Shown here: one piece after another, positions 28,320 to 36,863 of the stretch
Layout of the letters: each line of letters opens with the position of its first letter
Position numbering within the stretch: position 1 is the first letter of the stretch
Assembly (NCBI GenBank): GCA_017525915.1
Contig: JAFXSC010000022.1
Span: 1 to 64,000 of the forward strand
DNA length: 64,000 bases
Reading direction: 5' to 3'
Source of the DNA: Ruminococcus sp.
GTDB taxonomy: Bacteria > Bacillota > Clostridia > Oscillospirales > Ruminococcaceae
Position numbers and translations under genes: made by a program
Notes under the pieces: model-generated
What the model saw: only the letters and a program-made list of their open reading frames with translations
What the model was told of the DNA's origin: nothing
Databases searched by the model: none

Positions 28320-29804
28320 ATGGGAAAAGCAACAGGATTTCTTGAATTTGCAAGAACAGAAACGTTGGCAAAGGAACCGCTCGAGCGTATAAAGGACTTC
28401 AACGAGTTCCACATTCAGCTCTCGGAAGAAAAGCGTAAGGAGCAGGCTTCACGCTGCATGGATTGCGGAGTGCCGTTCTGTCAGAACGGAAAAATGCTCT
28501 GCGGAATGATCTCAGGCTGTCCGCTCAACAACCTCATTCCCGAGTGGAACGACCTCCTTTATCACGGTCAGAAGGAGCAGGCGCTGAGCCGTCTGCTGAT
28601 GACGAACAACTTCCCGGAGTTCACTTCGAGGGTTTGTCCGGCACTGTGCGAGAAGGCTTGTATCTGCGGTGTTTACGATTCTCCGGTTACTACGAAGGAG
28701 AACGAAAATTCAATAATCGAATTCGGCTTCGCGAATGGTCTTATGCAGCCGCAGATACCTGCCGTAAGAAGCGGTAAGCGTGTAGCGGTAATCGGCTCCG
28801 GTCCTTCGGGACTTGCTGCCGCTGACACTCTCAACAAGCGCGGTCACAGCGTGACGGTGTTCGAGCGCTCTGACCGTGTGGGCGGACTGCTGATGTACGG
28901 TATCCCTAATATGAAGCTTGAAAAGCACATCATAGACCGCCGCGTTGAGCTTATGAAGGCTGAGGGCGTGGAGTTCAGAACTGATTCAAATGTTGGCGAA
29001 AACGTAAAGGCTGACGAGCTCCTCAGAGATTATGACGCAGTCGTACTTGCCTGCGGCTCTTCAAATCCGCGTGACATAAAGGCGGAGGGACGCGACGCTG
29101 AGGGTATTTACTTCGCGGTGGATTTCCTCAGAGCGACCACAAAGAGCCTGCTTGACTCAGAGCTGAAAGACGGAAAGTTCATCTCCGCAAAGGACAAGAA
29201 CGTTGTCATAATCGGCGGCGGTGATACAGGCAATGACTGTGTTGGTACATCTGTACGTCACGGCTGCAGGTCGGTGGTACAGCTCGAAATGATGCCGAAG
29301 CTCCCCGATGAGAGAGCCGCAAACAATCCGTTCCCGGAGTGGCCAAGAGTATGCAAGACTGACTACGGTCAGGAGGAAGCGATAGCGGTATTCGGTCGCG
29401 ACCCGCGAATCTACTGCACAACGGTGAAGGAGTTCATCAAGGACGAGAACGGCAAGCTTTCAGCCATAAAGACGGTCAAGCTCGAATTCGGTACTGACCC
29501 CGAAACAGGCAGACGCACGATGAACGAGATAGCAGGCAGTGAGGAAACGCTTCCCTGCGAACTCTGCCTTATAGCGGCAGGCTTCTTAGGCTGTCAGCAG
29601 TATGTAGCGGAGGCTTTCGGAGTATCCCTCGATCAGCGCACTAACGTAAAAACAGCACCCGGCAAACATTTCACAGACGTTGAAAAGGTATTCACAGCAG
29701 GCGATATGCACATCGGACAGTCGCTCGTGGTACGCGCTATCCGTGAGGGACGTGACGCCGCGGCAGAGGTGGACGAATACCTTATGGGCTACACCAATCT
29801 ATGA
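28320..29804 (+). CDS. gltD: Glutamate synthase small subunit
   Basis: 494 residues. It passes electrons from NAD(P)H through FAD and 4Fe-4S clusters to GltB. Clustered cysteines near the N-terminus (SRCMDCGVPFCQ and CGMISGCPLNN, then CPALCEKACICGVY) bind the iron-sulfur clusters. The FAD motif is VAVIGSGPSGLAAADTL and the NAD(P)H motif VVIIGGGDTGNDCVGTS. The end GDMHIGQSLVVRAIREGRDA is conserved. AAAGGAGG eight bases before the ATG lies within the end of gltB, so the subunits are coupled. Confidence 0.95.
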   Translation: MGKATGFLEFARTETLAKEPLERIKDFNEFHIQLSEEKRKEQASRCMDCGVPFCQNGKMLCGMISGCPLNNLIPEWNDLLYHGQKEQALSRLLMTNNFPEFTSRVCPALCEKACICGVYDSPVTTKENENSIIEFGFANGLMQPQIPAVRSGKRVAVIGSGPSGLAAADTLNKRGHSVTVFERSDRVGGLLMYGIPNMKLEKHIIDRRVELMKAEGVEFRTDSNVGENVKADELLRDYDAVVLACGSSNPRDIKAEGRDAEGIYFAVDFLRATTKSLLDSELKDGKFISAKDKNVVIIGGGDTGNDCVGTSVRHGCRSVVQLEMMPKLPDERAANNPFPEWPRVCKTDYGQEEAIAVFGRDPRIYCTTVKEFIKDENGKLSAIKTVKLEFGTDPETGRRTMNEIAGSEETLPCELCLIAAGFLGCQQYVAEAFGVSLDQRTNVKTAPGKHFTDVEKVFTAGDMHIGQSLVVRAIREGRDAAAEVDEYLMGYTNL

Positions 29805-29817
29805 TACGGAGGCTAAA

Positions 29818-31095
29818 ATGATATATTCTGAAAATGAGATATTGCAGTATATCGAGGAAAACGACGTTAAATTCGTAAAGCTCACATTCTGCGATATGAA
29901 GGGCAGACTGAAAAATATCTCTGTACTTTCATCGGAGCTTGCAGTTACCTTTGAGCGCGGAGTACGCATAACTGCAAAGAAAATAGCAGGCTTCGAGGCT
30001 GCAAACGGCAAAGACCTCTTCCTCTTCCCCGACGCTCAGACCATGACCGTTCTCCCGTGGAGGCCTCAGCAGGGCAGAGTTATCAGAATGTTCTGCTATA
30101 TCCGCTATGAGGACGGCACCCCCTTTGAGGGCGACGGCAGATACTTCCTCAAAAAGGCAATGAAGGCAGCTGTTGCGGCAGGCTATTGCTTCCGCTTCGG
30201 AACATCCTGCGAGTTCACGCTTTTCCGCAGGGACGATAACGGTCTGCCCACGAAAACTCCCCACGACTTTGCCGGCTACTGCGACGTTGCTCCCGATGAC
30301 AAGGGGGAGAATATCCGCCGCGATGTATGCCTTACTCTCGAGCAGATGGGGATCCACCCTATTTCATCACGTCATGAGAGCGGCTGCGGACAGCATGAGA
30401 TAGACTTCAACGCATCGTCCGCGCTTAAAGCTGCCGATACGTTCCTCAGCTTCAAATCCGCTGTAAAGTCGGTCGCTGAGACTCATGGCGTACACGCCAG
30501 CTTCATGCCTAAGCCCCTCCGCAATGACTGCGGCAACGGTATGCACATCAGCTTCAACGTTTTCCCGGACAACGATATGCTTGAGGAGACGAAGCCGAAT
30601 GACAATGAGCTGCTCAGAAGCGCAGCGGCAGGTATAATGAAGCACATCCGCGAGTTTACGATGTTCACGAATTCGACGGTGAATTCCTACGCGCGGCTCG
30701 GAGAATTCGCTGCTCCGCGCGACATTATCTGGTCTGATGAGGAGGGCTCACAGCTTATCCGTATGAACCCTGACAGCGAAAATACATCAGTTGAGCTCCG
30801 CGCCGCTGACTGTGTCTGTGATCCGTATTTCGTGCTCGGCCTGATGATATACGCTGCACTTGAAGGTTTTGAGGAAAAGCTCCCGCTGCCGGAGAAGAAC
30901 ACAGGCTCGGAGCGCCTGCCGTCCACGCTTGATGAAGCGATAAGCTGTACCGAGAGCTCGGAATTCGTGAAGAAGTACGTTCCCGCGAATATACTTGAAG
31001 TTCTTCTGAGATACAGCCGCGAGGAATGGCGCGGATATTCCGCCGCCTACGACAAGGAAGCATTCGAGGAAAAACAGTATTTTTACATTCTCTGA
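29818..31095 (+). CDS. Glutamine synthetase family protein (GSI-like)
   Basis: 425 residues. I start at the ATG at 29818 because GGAGG lies five bases upstream; a longer reading from 29680 would sit inside gltD. Glutamine synthetase landmarks are partly kept: VKLTFCDMKGRLKN, CEFTLFRRDD, GCGQHEIDFN, GNGMHISFN and SVELRAADCVCDPYFVLGL. It is shorter than classical GSI and some catalytic stretches are altered (for example GMHISFN for GMHxHQS), so it might ligate an amine other than ammonium. Its position between gltD and an ANTAR regulator supports a nitrogen role. GSIII (glnN) is probably the main glutamine synthetase. Confidence 0.85.
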   Translation: MIYSENEILQYIEENDVKFVKLTFCDMKGRLKNISVLSSELAVTFERGVRITAKKIAGFEAANGKDLFLFPDAQTMTVLPWRPQQGRVIRMFCYIRYEDGTPFEGDGRYFLKKAMKAAVAAGYCFRFGTSCEFTLFRRDDNGLPTKTPHDFAGYCDVAPDDKGENIRRDVCLTLEQMGIHPISSRHESGCGQHEIDFNASSALKAADTFLSFKSAVKSVAETHGVHASFMPKPLRNDCGNGMHISFNVFPDNDMLEETKPNDNELLRSAAAGIMKHIREFTMFTNSTVNSYARLGEFAAPRDIIWSDEEGSQLIRMNPDSENTSVELRAADCVCDPYFVLGLMIYAALEGFEEKLPLPEKNTGSERLPSTLDEAISCTESSEFVKKYVPANILEVLLRYSREEWRGYSAAYDKEAFEEKQYFYIL

Positions 31096-31107
31096 CGGAG
31101 GTAAGCT

Positions 31108-31689
31108 TTGGATAAAATTCTTGTAGTTTCAAGTAATAAAAGCGCCTCTGAAGCTCTTGTGAATTTCCTCCGCGATTCGTTCAGATGTACCCCTAAGCTT
31201 GCCGAATCAGCATATCAGGCAAAGACAGTTTTCGATGCCGACCCGTCCGTGGAGCTTGCGGTTATAAACTCTCCGCTCATGGACGAATCAGGCTTTGAGC
31301 TTGCGGAATACATCATTGAGAACACCACCGCCAACTGCATCTTTATGATAAAGGACGAGCAGACTGAAAAGGTAGCCGACCGTGCCGACAAGACCGGTAT
31401 CATCATTGTCGGAAAGCCGTTCAGCCGCACGCTCCTCTACCAGCTCATAAAAACGCTTGATATAGCCGTGAACCGCTCACTTAAACTATATGAGGAGAAC
31501 CAACGGCTGGAAGCAAAGATCGAGGAGATACAGGCGATAGACAAGGCGAAGTTCATGCTGATGCAGTACAAGGGCATGACCGAGGATGAAGCACACGCTT
31601 ATCTTGAACAGTACGCAATGAACAAGCGCAAGAAGAAGAGTCTTGCGGCACTGGCGATAATAGATAAGCTGAGCGAGCAATATTTATAA
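31108..31689 (+). CDS. ANTAR-domain antiterminator with a pseudo-receiver
   Basis: 193 residues, TTG start with GGAGG six bases upstream. The N-terminal 120 residues have a response-regulator fold but lack key residues: the acidic pair is replaced (VVSSN) and the phosphoacceptor position is Asn54 (LAVINSPLMDESG), although the switch Lys remains (GKPF). A coiled coil (about 123-140, YEENQRLEAKIEEIQ) leads to the ANTAR domain (about 138-190: IDKAKFMLMQYKGMTEDEA, then AHAYLEQYAMNKRKK). ANTAR proteins (NasR, AmiR, EutV) bind paired RNA hairpins to stop premature termination. Phosphorylation control seems unlikely. It sits 12 bases after the GS-like gene. Leaders of amt and gltB are the obvious targets, by inference. 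Confidence 0.9.
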   Translation: MDKILVVSSNKSASEALVNFLRDSFRCTPKLAESAYQAKTVFDADPSVELAVINSPLMDESGFELAEYIIENTTANCIFMIKDEQTEKVADRADKTGIIIVGKPFSRTLLYQLIKTLDIAVNRSLKLYEENQRLEAKIEEIQAIDKAKFMLMQYKGMTEDEAHAYLEQYAMNKRKKKSLAALAIIDKLSEQYL

Positions 31690-31703
31690 GCGAGGCGTAG
31701 TAA

Positions 31704-33125
31704 ATGTTTGACAGTATCCATGAGGAATGCGGAGTTTTCGGCATATATGAGAGCAAGATCTCTGATGTTGCCGCATCGGTATATTTCGGACTGTATGCGC
31801 TCCAGCACAGGGGACAGGAGAGCTGTGGCATAACTGTCTGCGATGACGGAATATTCCGGCATAAACGCGCGGACGGACTTGTCTCGGAGGTGTTCAGCCG
31901 CGAAGAGCTTGACAAGCTTGGCAGCGGCAATATGGCTGTTGGACACGTCCGCTACTCCACAACGGGCGGTCACAACCACAACAATATCCAGCCGCTCGTT
32001 ATCCGCCATATCAAGGGCAATATGGCTCTCGTCCACAACGGCAACCTCGTCAATGCGGCTGAGCTCCGCCGCTCCTTTGAGATGTCTGGAGCTATCTTCC
32101 ACGGCACTTCTGATACGGAGGCGATAGCCTATTCGATAGTACGCGAGCGCCTTTCGAGCAGCTCCACCGAGCAGGCTGTTGAACGTGCAATGCCCTTTAT
32201 CAAGGGTGCTTATTCGTGCATTCTCATGACCGCGACCAAGCTCATCGCTTTCCGCGACCCTGACGGCTTCCGGCCGCTCTGCATCGGCAAGACCCGTGAC
32301 GGAGCTTACGTTGTGGCTTCGGAATCCTGCGCTCTTGAAACAGTGGGCGCAGAGTTCCTGCGCGATGTTGATGCAGGCGAGATAGTCGTAATAGGTAAGG
32401 ACGGCTTGAAGTCCATACGCACCAACTGCACTGACAGGCGCAATATCTGCATTTTCGAGTATATTTACTTTGCACGTCCGGATTCCGTAATTGAGGGAAT
32501 ATCAGTTCACCACGCCCGCCGCAGAGCAGGCGAGCTCCTTGCAAAGAGCAGTCCCGTTAACGCGGATATAGTTATAGGTGTTCCAGATTCGGGACTGGAC
32601 GCGGCTCTCGGTTACGCCAACGCAAGCGGCATACCCTACGGTATCGGCTTCATCAAGAACAAGTACATCGGTCGCAGCTTCATTCAGCCCGAACAGCACC
32701 AGCGTGAGAATGCAGTCAAGATAAAACTCAACGCCGTCCGCGAGAGCGTTGCAGGGAAGCGCGTAATAATGATAGATGATTCGATAGTCCGCGGCACGAC
32801 GAGTGCGAGAATTGTGAAACTGCTGCGTGAAGCAGGAGCAAAAGAGGTGCACGTTCGTATCTCGTCACCGGCTTTCCTGCACACTTGCCACTTCGGCACG
32901 GACATCGACTCTGAGGAAAACCTCATCGCCGGCAAGTGCAGTTCGACCGAGGAAATTGCTCAGTATATCGGCGCGGACAGCCTTGCGTACCTGCCGGTCG
33001 AATGCCTCGGTGAGCTTGTGGACAACAAATTCGGCTACTGCAATGGCTGCTTCACGGGAAGTTATCCTGTGGACATTTCTGGTGCAGGAAGCAAGAATAA
33101 GTTCGACGAGAAAATACACGGATAA
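31704..33125 (+). CDS. purF: Amidophosphoribosyltransferase
   Basis: 473 residues. It makes phosphoribosylamine from PRPP and glutamine, the first step of purine synthesis. Cys9 (HEECGVFGIY) becomes the N-terminal nucleophile after propeptide removal. The PRPP loop is VIMIDDSIVRGTTSA. Late cysteines (CHFGTDID, FGYCNGCFTGSYP) suit the Fe-S-containing B. subtilis-type enzyme. It follows the ANTAR gene by 14 bases, so a purine gene is joined to the nitrogen transcript. Confidence 0.95.
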   Translation: MFDSIHEECGVFGIYESKISDVAASVYFGLYALQHRGQESCGITVCDDGIFRHKRADGLVSEVFSREELDKLGSGNMAVGHVRYSTTGGHNHNNIQPLVIRHIKGNMALVHNGNLVNAAELRRSFEMSGAIFHGTSDTEAIAYSIVRERLSSSSTEQAVERAMPFIKGAYSCILMTATKLIAFRDPDGFRPLCIGKTRDGAYVVASESCALETVGAEFLRDVDAGEIVVIGKDGLKSIRTNCTDRRNICIFEYIYFARPDSVIEGISVHHARRRAGELLAKSSPVNADIVIGVPDSGLDAALGYANASGIPYGIGFIKNKYIGRSFIQPEQHQRENAVKIKLNAVRESVAGKRVIMIDDSIVRGTTSARIVKLLREAGAKEVHVRISSPAFLHTCHFGTDIDSEENLIAGKCSSTEEIAQYIGADSLAYLPVECLGELVDNKFGYCNGCFTGSYPVDISGAGSKNKFDEKIHG

Positions 33126-33223
33126 ACATATGGAAAAGCAGGGGCGGATTACAGCAAAGCTGTATATAGCATCACGATCCAGATCAAAGATTTGGTGTGC
33201 TGCTTAATTATCCGCACAGATAA

Positions 33224-33254
33224 ACGCTGTACATCAATGGCGATGTACGAGCGT
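33224..33254 (+). promoter_or_regulatory. AAUGGC-hexaloop hairpin before asnB
   Basis: ACGCT-GTACATC (33224-33235) pairs with GATGTAC-(G)-AGCGT (33242-33254): 12 pairs with a single bulged G. The loop is AAUGGC (33236-33241), the same hexaloop and flanking UC/G as in the gltB leader (23744-23752). No T-run follows, so it is not a terminator. The 33126-33293 gap also holds two smaller palindromes (33156-33170 region and 33178-33194 region). I see no promoter there. Confidence 0.5.
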
Positions 33255-33293
33255 ATCCAATTACAATACACCTATTATTCGGAGGGATATACT

Positions 33294-34874
33294 ATGTGTA
33301 CGATAATGGCATACTGCGGTCTGAAGGACGGCACGGGAAAAGTTATGGAGGGGCTGAAAGCTACGGTCTCACGCGGTCCTGACGACCAGAGGATAGTCAG
33401 GGTGCCTGATGGTCTGCTCGGCTTCCAGAGGCTTTCCATTATGGGACTTACTCCCGAGGGAATGCAGCCCTTTGAGCTGGACGGCGATTTTGCAGTCTGC
33501 AACGGTGAGATATACGGCTTCAGGAAGCTCCGTGAAGAGCTCATCTCAAAGGGATACGTTTTCAGAAGCGACAGCGATTGTGAGATACTGCTCCCGATGT
33601 ACCGTGAATATGACACGGATATGTTCGCAAAGCTGGACGCCGAGTTTGCCTGCGTGATCTACGACGGGGCAACAGGGGAGTTCATAGCTGCCCGTGACCC
33701 GATTGGCATTCGTCCACTGTATTACGGCAAATCTGATGACGGGACGATGGTATTTGCAAGCGAGCCCAAGAACCTTGTTAAGTGCTGTAAAAAGATCATG
33801 CCTTTCCCTCCCGGACACTATTACAAGGACGGAAAATTCCACTGCTACTGCGATATCACAGCCGTAGACAAGGTCGTTCACGATGATATTGATACAGTCT
33901 GCAAGAATATCCACGACAAGCTCGTTTCGGGCGTGAAGAAGCGCCTTGACGCTGATGCAAAGGTGGGATTTCTGCTTTCGGGCGGACTTGATTCCTCACT
34001 TGTATGTGCTATCGCTCAGCGCGAGAGTGACAAACCGATACGCACGTTCGCTATCGGCATGAACACCGATGCTATCGACCTCAAATACGCAAAACAGGTC
34101 GCGGACTACATCGGCAGTGACCACACTGAGGTCATCATTACAAAGGACGACGTTATTGCTGCTCTTGACGATGTTATACACCTTCTCGGTACATATGATA
34201 TCACAACTATCCGTGCAAGCATGGGTATGTATCTGCTCTGCAAGGCTATCCATGAGCAGACCGATATCCGCGTGCTGCTCACAGGCGAGATATCCGATGA
34301 GCTTTTCGGCTATAAGTATACGGACTTTGCTCCGTCAGCCGAGGCTTTCCAAGCCGAGTCCGTGAAGCGTGTCCGCGAGCTGCATATGTACGATGTGCTC
34401 CGTGCAGACCGCTGTATATCAGTAAATTCTCTCGAAGCCCGTGTGCCGTTCGGCGACCTTGACTTCGTGAAGTATGTCATGGCGATAGACCCTGAGATGA
34501 AGCTCAACAAGTACAATAAGGGCAAGTATCTCCTCCGTCACGCCTTTGAGGGCGACTACCTGCCGCACGACATTCTTTACCGCGAAAAGGCGGCGTTCTC
34601 AGACGCTGTGGGACATTCAATGGTGGACTACCTCAAGGAATACGCCAACAGTTCCTACTCCGATGAGGAGTTCGAGCTGAAATGCACAAAGTACACCCAC
34701 GCGAAGCCCTTCACTAAGGAGTCGCTCCTGTACCGCGAGATATTCGAGAAATACTACCCCGGCAACAGTGAAATGGTCGTAGATTTCTGGATGCCCAACA
34801 AGGAGTGGGAGGGCTGCAACGTGAATGATCCTTCCGCAAGAGTTCTTTCAAACTACGGTGCAAGCGGCAAATAA
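33294..34874 (+). CDS. asnB: Asparagine synthase, glutamine-hydrolysing (526 aa)
   Basis: The ATG at 33294 follows GGAGGG by seven bases and places Cys at position 2 (MCTIMAYCG), as the Ntn glutaminase nucleophile requires; a longer reading from 33192 would bury it. Glutaminase motifs are SRGPDDQRIV and CNGEIYGFRKL. The synthetase ATP-pyrophosphatase motif is LLSGGLDSSLV, and LEARVPFGDLDFV is also typical. It converts aspartate to asparagine. At 526 residues it is near the E. coli AsnB size and differs clearly from the second copy at 60247. It ends the rightward nitrogen run. Confidence 0.95.
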   Translation: MCTIMAYCGLKDGTGKVMEGLKATVSRGPDDQRIVRVPDGLLGFQRLSIMGLTPEGMQPFELDGDFAVCNGEIYGFRKLREELISKGYVFRSDSDCEILLPMYREYDTDMFAKLDAEFACVIYDGATGEFIAARDPIGIRPLYYGKSDDGTMVFASEPKNLVKCCKKIMPFPPGHYYKDGKFHCYCDITAVDKVVHDDIDTVCKNIHDKLVSGVKKRLDADAKVGFLLSGGLDSSLVCAIAQRESDKPIRTFAIGMNTDAIDLKYAKQVADYIGSDHTEVIITKDDVIAALDDVIHLLGTYDITTIRASMGMYLLCKAIHEQTDIRVLLTGEISDELFGYKYTDFAPSAEAFQAESVKRVRELHMYDVLRADRCISVNSLEARVPFGDLDFVKYVMAIDPEMKLNKYNKGKYLLRHAFEGDYLPHDILYREKAAFSDAVGHSMVDYLKEYANSSYSDEEFELKCTKYTHAKPFTKESLLYREIFEKYYPGNSEMVVDFWMPNKEWEGCNVNDPSARVLSNYGASGK

Positions 34875-34943
34875 AACAAACGACAGACATCAAAAAGCCA
34901 TTTAGATCATATGCAACTGTCACAGCATGACAAGAATAACTAA

Positions 34944-34986
34944 CACAGCACCTGTAACACGAACAATTGCAGGTGCTGTGTTTTTG
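34944..34986 (+). terminator. Terminator after asnB
   Basis: CACAGCACCTG (34944-34954) pairs perfectly with CAGGTGCTGTG (34970-34980), followed by TTTTTG. It closes the rightward gltB-asnB transcript. Confidence 0.9.
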
Positions 34987-35145
34987 TAACTATACAATCT
35001 GTGAGTGGTTGTGTTATGATACGGCACTGAACATAAACATTGTATTCATATCGAGCTAGTGTTGCTGCTGTATAAGGTTAGCCGCTGCACCAACATTCCA
35101 TAAAGCGAATTCTTTCATAAAATACCTTAAACGGAAGATAAAAAT

Positions 35146-35175
35146 AACTCCCCATAGCGTTGACTATGAGGAGTT
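35146..35175 (-). terminator. Terminator downstream of the tRNA-Leu remnant
   Basis: AACTCC..CATAG (35146-35156) pairs with CTATG.GGAGTT (35164-35175), followed on the minus strand by ATTTTTATC. It sits directly after the CCA end of the remnant, where tRNA terminators lie. The stretch 34987-35145 shows no gene. Confidence 0.65.
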
Positions 35176-35177
35176 GA

Positions 35178-35206
35178 TGGTGCGGGTAACAGGAGTTGAA
35201 CCTGCA
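35178..35206 (-). pseudogene. tRNA-Leu 3'-end remnant (T arm to CCA)
   Basis: The minus strand reads the T arm, acceptor 3' strand and CCA of a tRNA-Leu. It is identical over 29 bases to 39597-39625 and differs at two positions from the intact tRNA-Leu at 43016. The 5' part of the tRNA is absent and replaced by an unrelated gene fragment. Remnants limited to the tRNA 3' end are typical of att sites of integrative elements. Confidence 0.7.
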
Positions 35207-35211
35207 TGGAT

Positions 35212-35328
35212 GGGCTTTCGATATATATTGAGACTGAAAAGCACAGGCTCCTTCTTGACACGGGACAGACCGACGCAGTTGTAAAGAATGCGGAAGTCCT
35301 CGGCATAGACCTCTCATCGGAAACGCTC
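35212..35328 (+). pseudogene. Metallo-beta-lactamase-fold hydrolase fragment
   Basis: About 38 residues read GLSIYIETEKHRLLLDTGQT, then DAVVKNAEVLGIDLSS. This matches the N-terminal beta hairpin and DTGQ/DTG motif of MBL-fold hydrolases that usually continue into a HxHxDH metal site. The HxHxDH part is missing and the frame runs into a terminator. It has no ribosome site of its own and begins inside the junction with the tRNA remnant. It is a truncated gene left by a rearrangement. Confidence 0.6.
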
Positions 35329-35363
35329 TGCACAGCGGAAAATGTGTTTTATAAAGATAAAGA

Positions 35364-35386
35364 CTGGGAAAGTTCCCAGCCTTTTT
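35364..35386. terminator. Terminator of the zinc operon
   Basis: CTGGGAA (35364-35370) pairs with TTCCCAG (35373-35379), followed on the plus strand by CTTTTT. On the minus strand the T-run is weaker (TCTTTATC). It overlaps the stop of the leftward lipoprotein gene by one base. Confidence 0.6.
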
Positions 35387-35913
35387 CACCACGATAACGA
35401 ATCGTCCACTTCCATATCAGCATCAATCAGCTGACAGTAAGTATAAGAATCTTCCTTATAATAGTTGAACTTACCGATAACAGTGATCTTTGTACCAATC
35501 TCCGGATAATCCTCAGGATATTTGTGATCTTCTGCAAGTACGAACTCGATTCCCTGTGAACAGCAGGCTGTGGCATCACTTACAAGCACGGCGAAGAATT
35601 CCCTGCCATCGTCCTCCTTGAAATACGAAAAAGGACCTTTAACTTTGACCTTTTTGCCGAGATATTTATCGCCGTTATAGACCATATCATACACCTGAGC
35701 ATATATCATATTTGAATCCAGCTGAGTGAGGTCAATATCTATATCATCACTGCTTGTATCAGGCATAGTTGCTGAAGCATAAGCCGATGTATCGTCAACT
35801 ATCATTGTAGCATAATAGTCTGCGACACTATCATCTGATGATAACGAAGTGCTGCCGCAGCCTGTGAGAAGAAGTGCAGCCGCCGTAACAGCAATAAAGA
35901 TAGTTTTTTTCAT
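35386..35913 (-). CDS. Lipoprotein of the zinc-uptake operon, function unknown
   Basis: About 175 residues. I use the ATG at 35913 (MKKTIFIAV) because GGAGG lies seven bases upstream; a reading from 35931 lacks this. The lipobox is LLLTGC, so it is a surface lipoprotein. After an acidic spacer, a beta-rich region (about 80-170, GKKVKVKGPFSYFK then GTKITVIGKFNYYK) suggests an OB-like fold. A Cys pair in SDATACCSQGIEFVL could bind metal. It is the last gene of the znu operon, overlapping or abutting the permease gene. I do not recognise a named family; an accessory metal-handling role is inferred from position. Confidence 0.75.
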   Translation of the reverse strand: MKKTIFIAVTAAALLLTGCGSTSLSSDDSVADYYATMIVDDTSAYASATMPDTSSDDIDIDLTQLDSNMIYAQVYDMVYNGDKYLGKKVKVKGPFSYFKEDDGREFFAVLVSDATACCSQGIEFVLAEDHKYPEDYPEIGTKITVIGKFNYYKEDSYTYCQLIDADMEVDDSLSW

Positions 35914-35927
35914 AATATACCTCCGAA

Positions 35928-36863
35928 TCATTTTCTTACTCTGCGGGTGAACGCAGACATTATCGAAAACAGAATGAACACAGCCAGATCAGCTGCAACT
36001 ATCGTTGAGCCTACCGGAGTAGAATACAGAATAGACGCAATTATTCCGAATGCTGCACAGAGCACTGAAATAGCAGCCGAGCAAATTATAACTGCACGAA
36101 AGCTCTTGAATACTCTCATAGCTGAAAGCGCCGGAAAAATAATAAGCGCAGATATAAGAAGTGAACCGACAAGGTTCATTGCAAGTACGATTATGAGTGC
36201 AGTAATAACGGCTATCAGCAGATTATAGGCATTTGCCTTTACGCCAGCAGCCTTTATGAAATTCTCATCAAATGTCACAGCGAATATTTTGTTATAGAAC
36301 AGGATAAATGTCAGCAGTACAACTGAGGACAGAATTATACACAGGCGGACATCTTCCGGTTTCAGGGTTATTATCGAAGTTGAGCCGAATAATGTACTGC
36401 ACACATCTCCGGATATATTTGCCCTTGAGGGATAGCGATTCATAAGCAGATATCCTATCGCAAGAGCACAGACCGAAAGCATTGCGACAGCTGCATCACC
36501 TTTTATTTTTGTATTCTGACCTGTACGCAGGAGGAGTATAGCACATATAAGTGTGACAGGCAGGACTATGTACATATCATTGAGATTACCGAACCAGTTG
36601 ACTACGCTCTGCATACGGGGGCTGAGTTTTTCATCGCCGCTCCATGCAAGAGCATTTTTTTTAATCATTACCGGCAGTGTAGCCGACAGGGACATTGCTC
36701 CGAAAGCAACGTGTGAAAGTCCGTCACCGATGAAAGAAAAACGTTTGAGCACAAGAGTAACTCCGAGAAGAGATGAACAGAGTGCTATGAGTATACCTAC
36801 AATGAACGCATATCGAACAAATGGAAATTCAAAATAGAAGCGCAGTTTTTCCATATTACTCAT
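35928..36863 (-). CDS. znuB: Metal ABC transporter permease (ZnuB-like)
   Basis: About 311 residues with eight or nine membrane segments, ABC-3 family. The segment YAFIVGILIALCSSLLGVTL, then FSFIGDGLSHVAFGA, is the conserved N-terminal part. A later block holds GSLLISALIIFPALSA. I start at the ATG at 36863, which overlaps the end of znuC by eight bases; a TTG at 36869 is possible. With ZnuA and ZnuC it imports zinc (or manganese) through the membrane. Confidence 0.9.
   Translation of the reverse strand: MSNMEKLRFYFEFPFVRYAFIVGILIALCSSLLGVTLVLKRFSFIGDGLSHVAFGAMSLSATLPVMIKKNALAWSGDEKLSPRMQSVVNWFGNLNDMYIVLPVTLICAILLLRTGQNTKIKGDAAVAMLSVCALAIGYLLMNRYPSRANISGDVCSTLFGSTSIITLKPEDVRLCIILSSVVLLTFILFYNKIFAVTFDENFIKAAGVKANAYNLLIAVITALIIVLAMNLVGSLLISALIIFPALSAMRVFKSFRAVIICSAAISVLCAAFGIIASILYSTPVGSTIVAADLAVFILFSIMSAFTRRVRK

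Noticed and set aside
35206-35397. A 63-codon plus-strand frame as an intact small gene
   Set aside because: Its ATG lies inside the tRNA-Leu remnant and the metal-binding half of the hydrolase is missing, so I call it a fragment.
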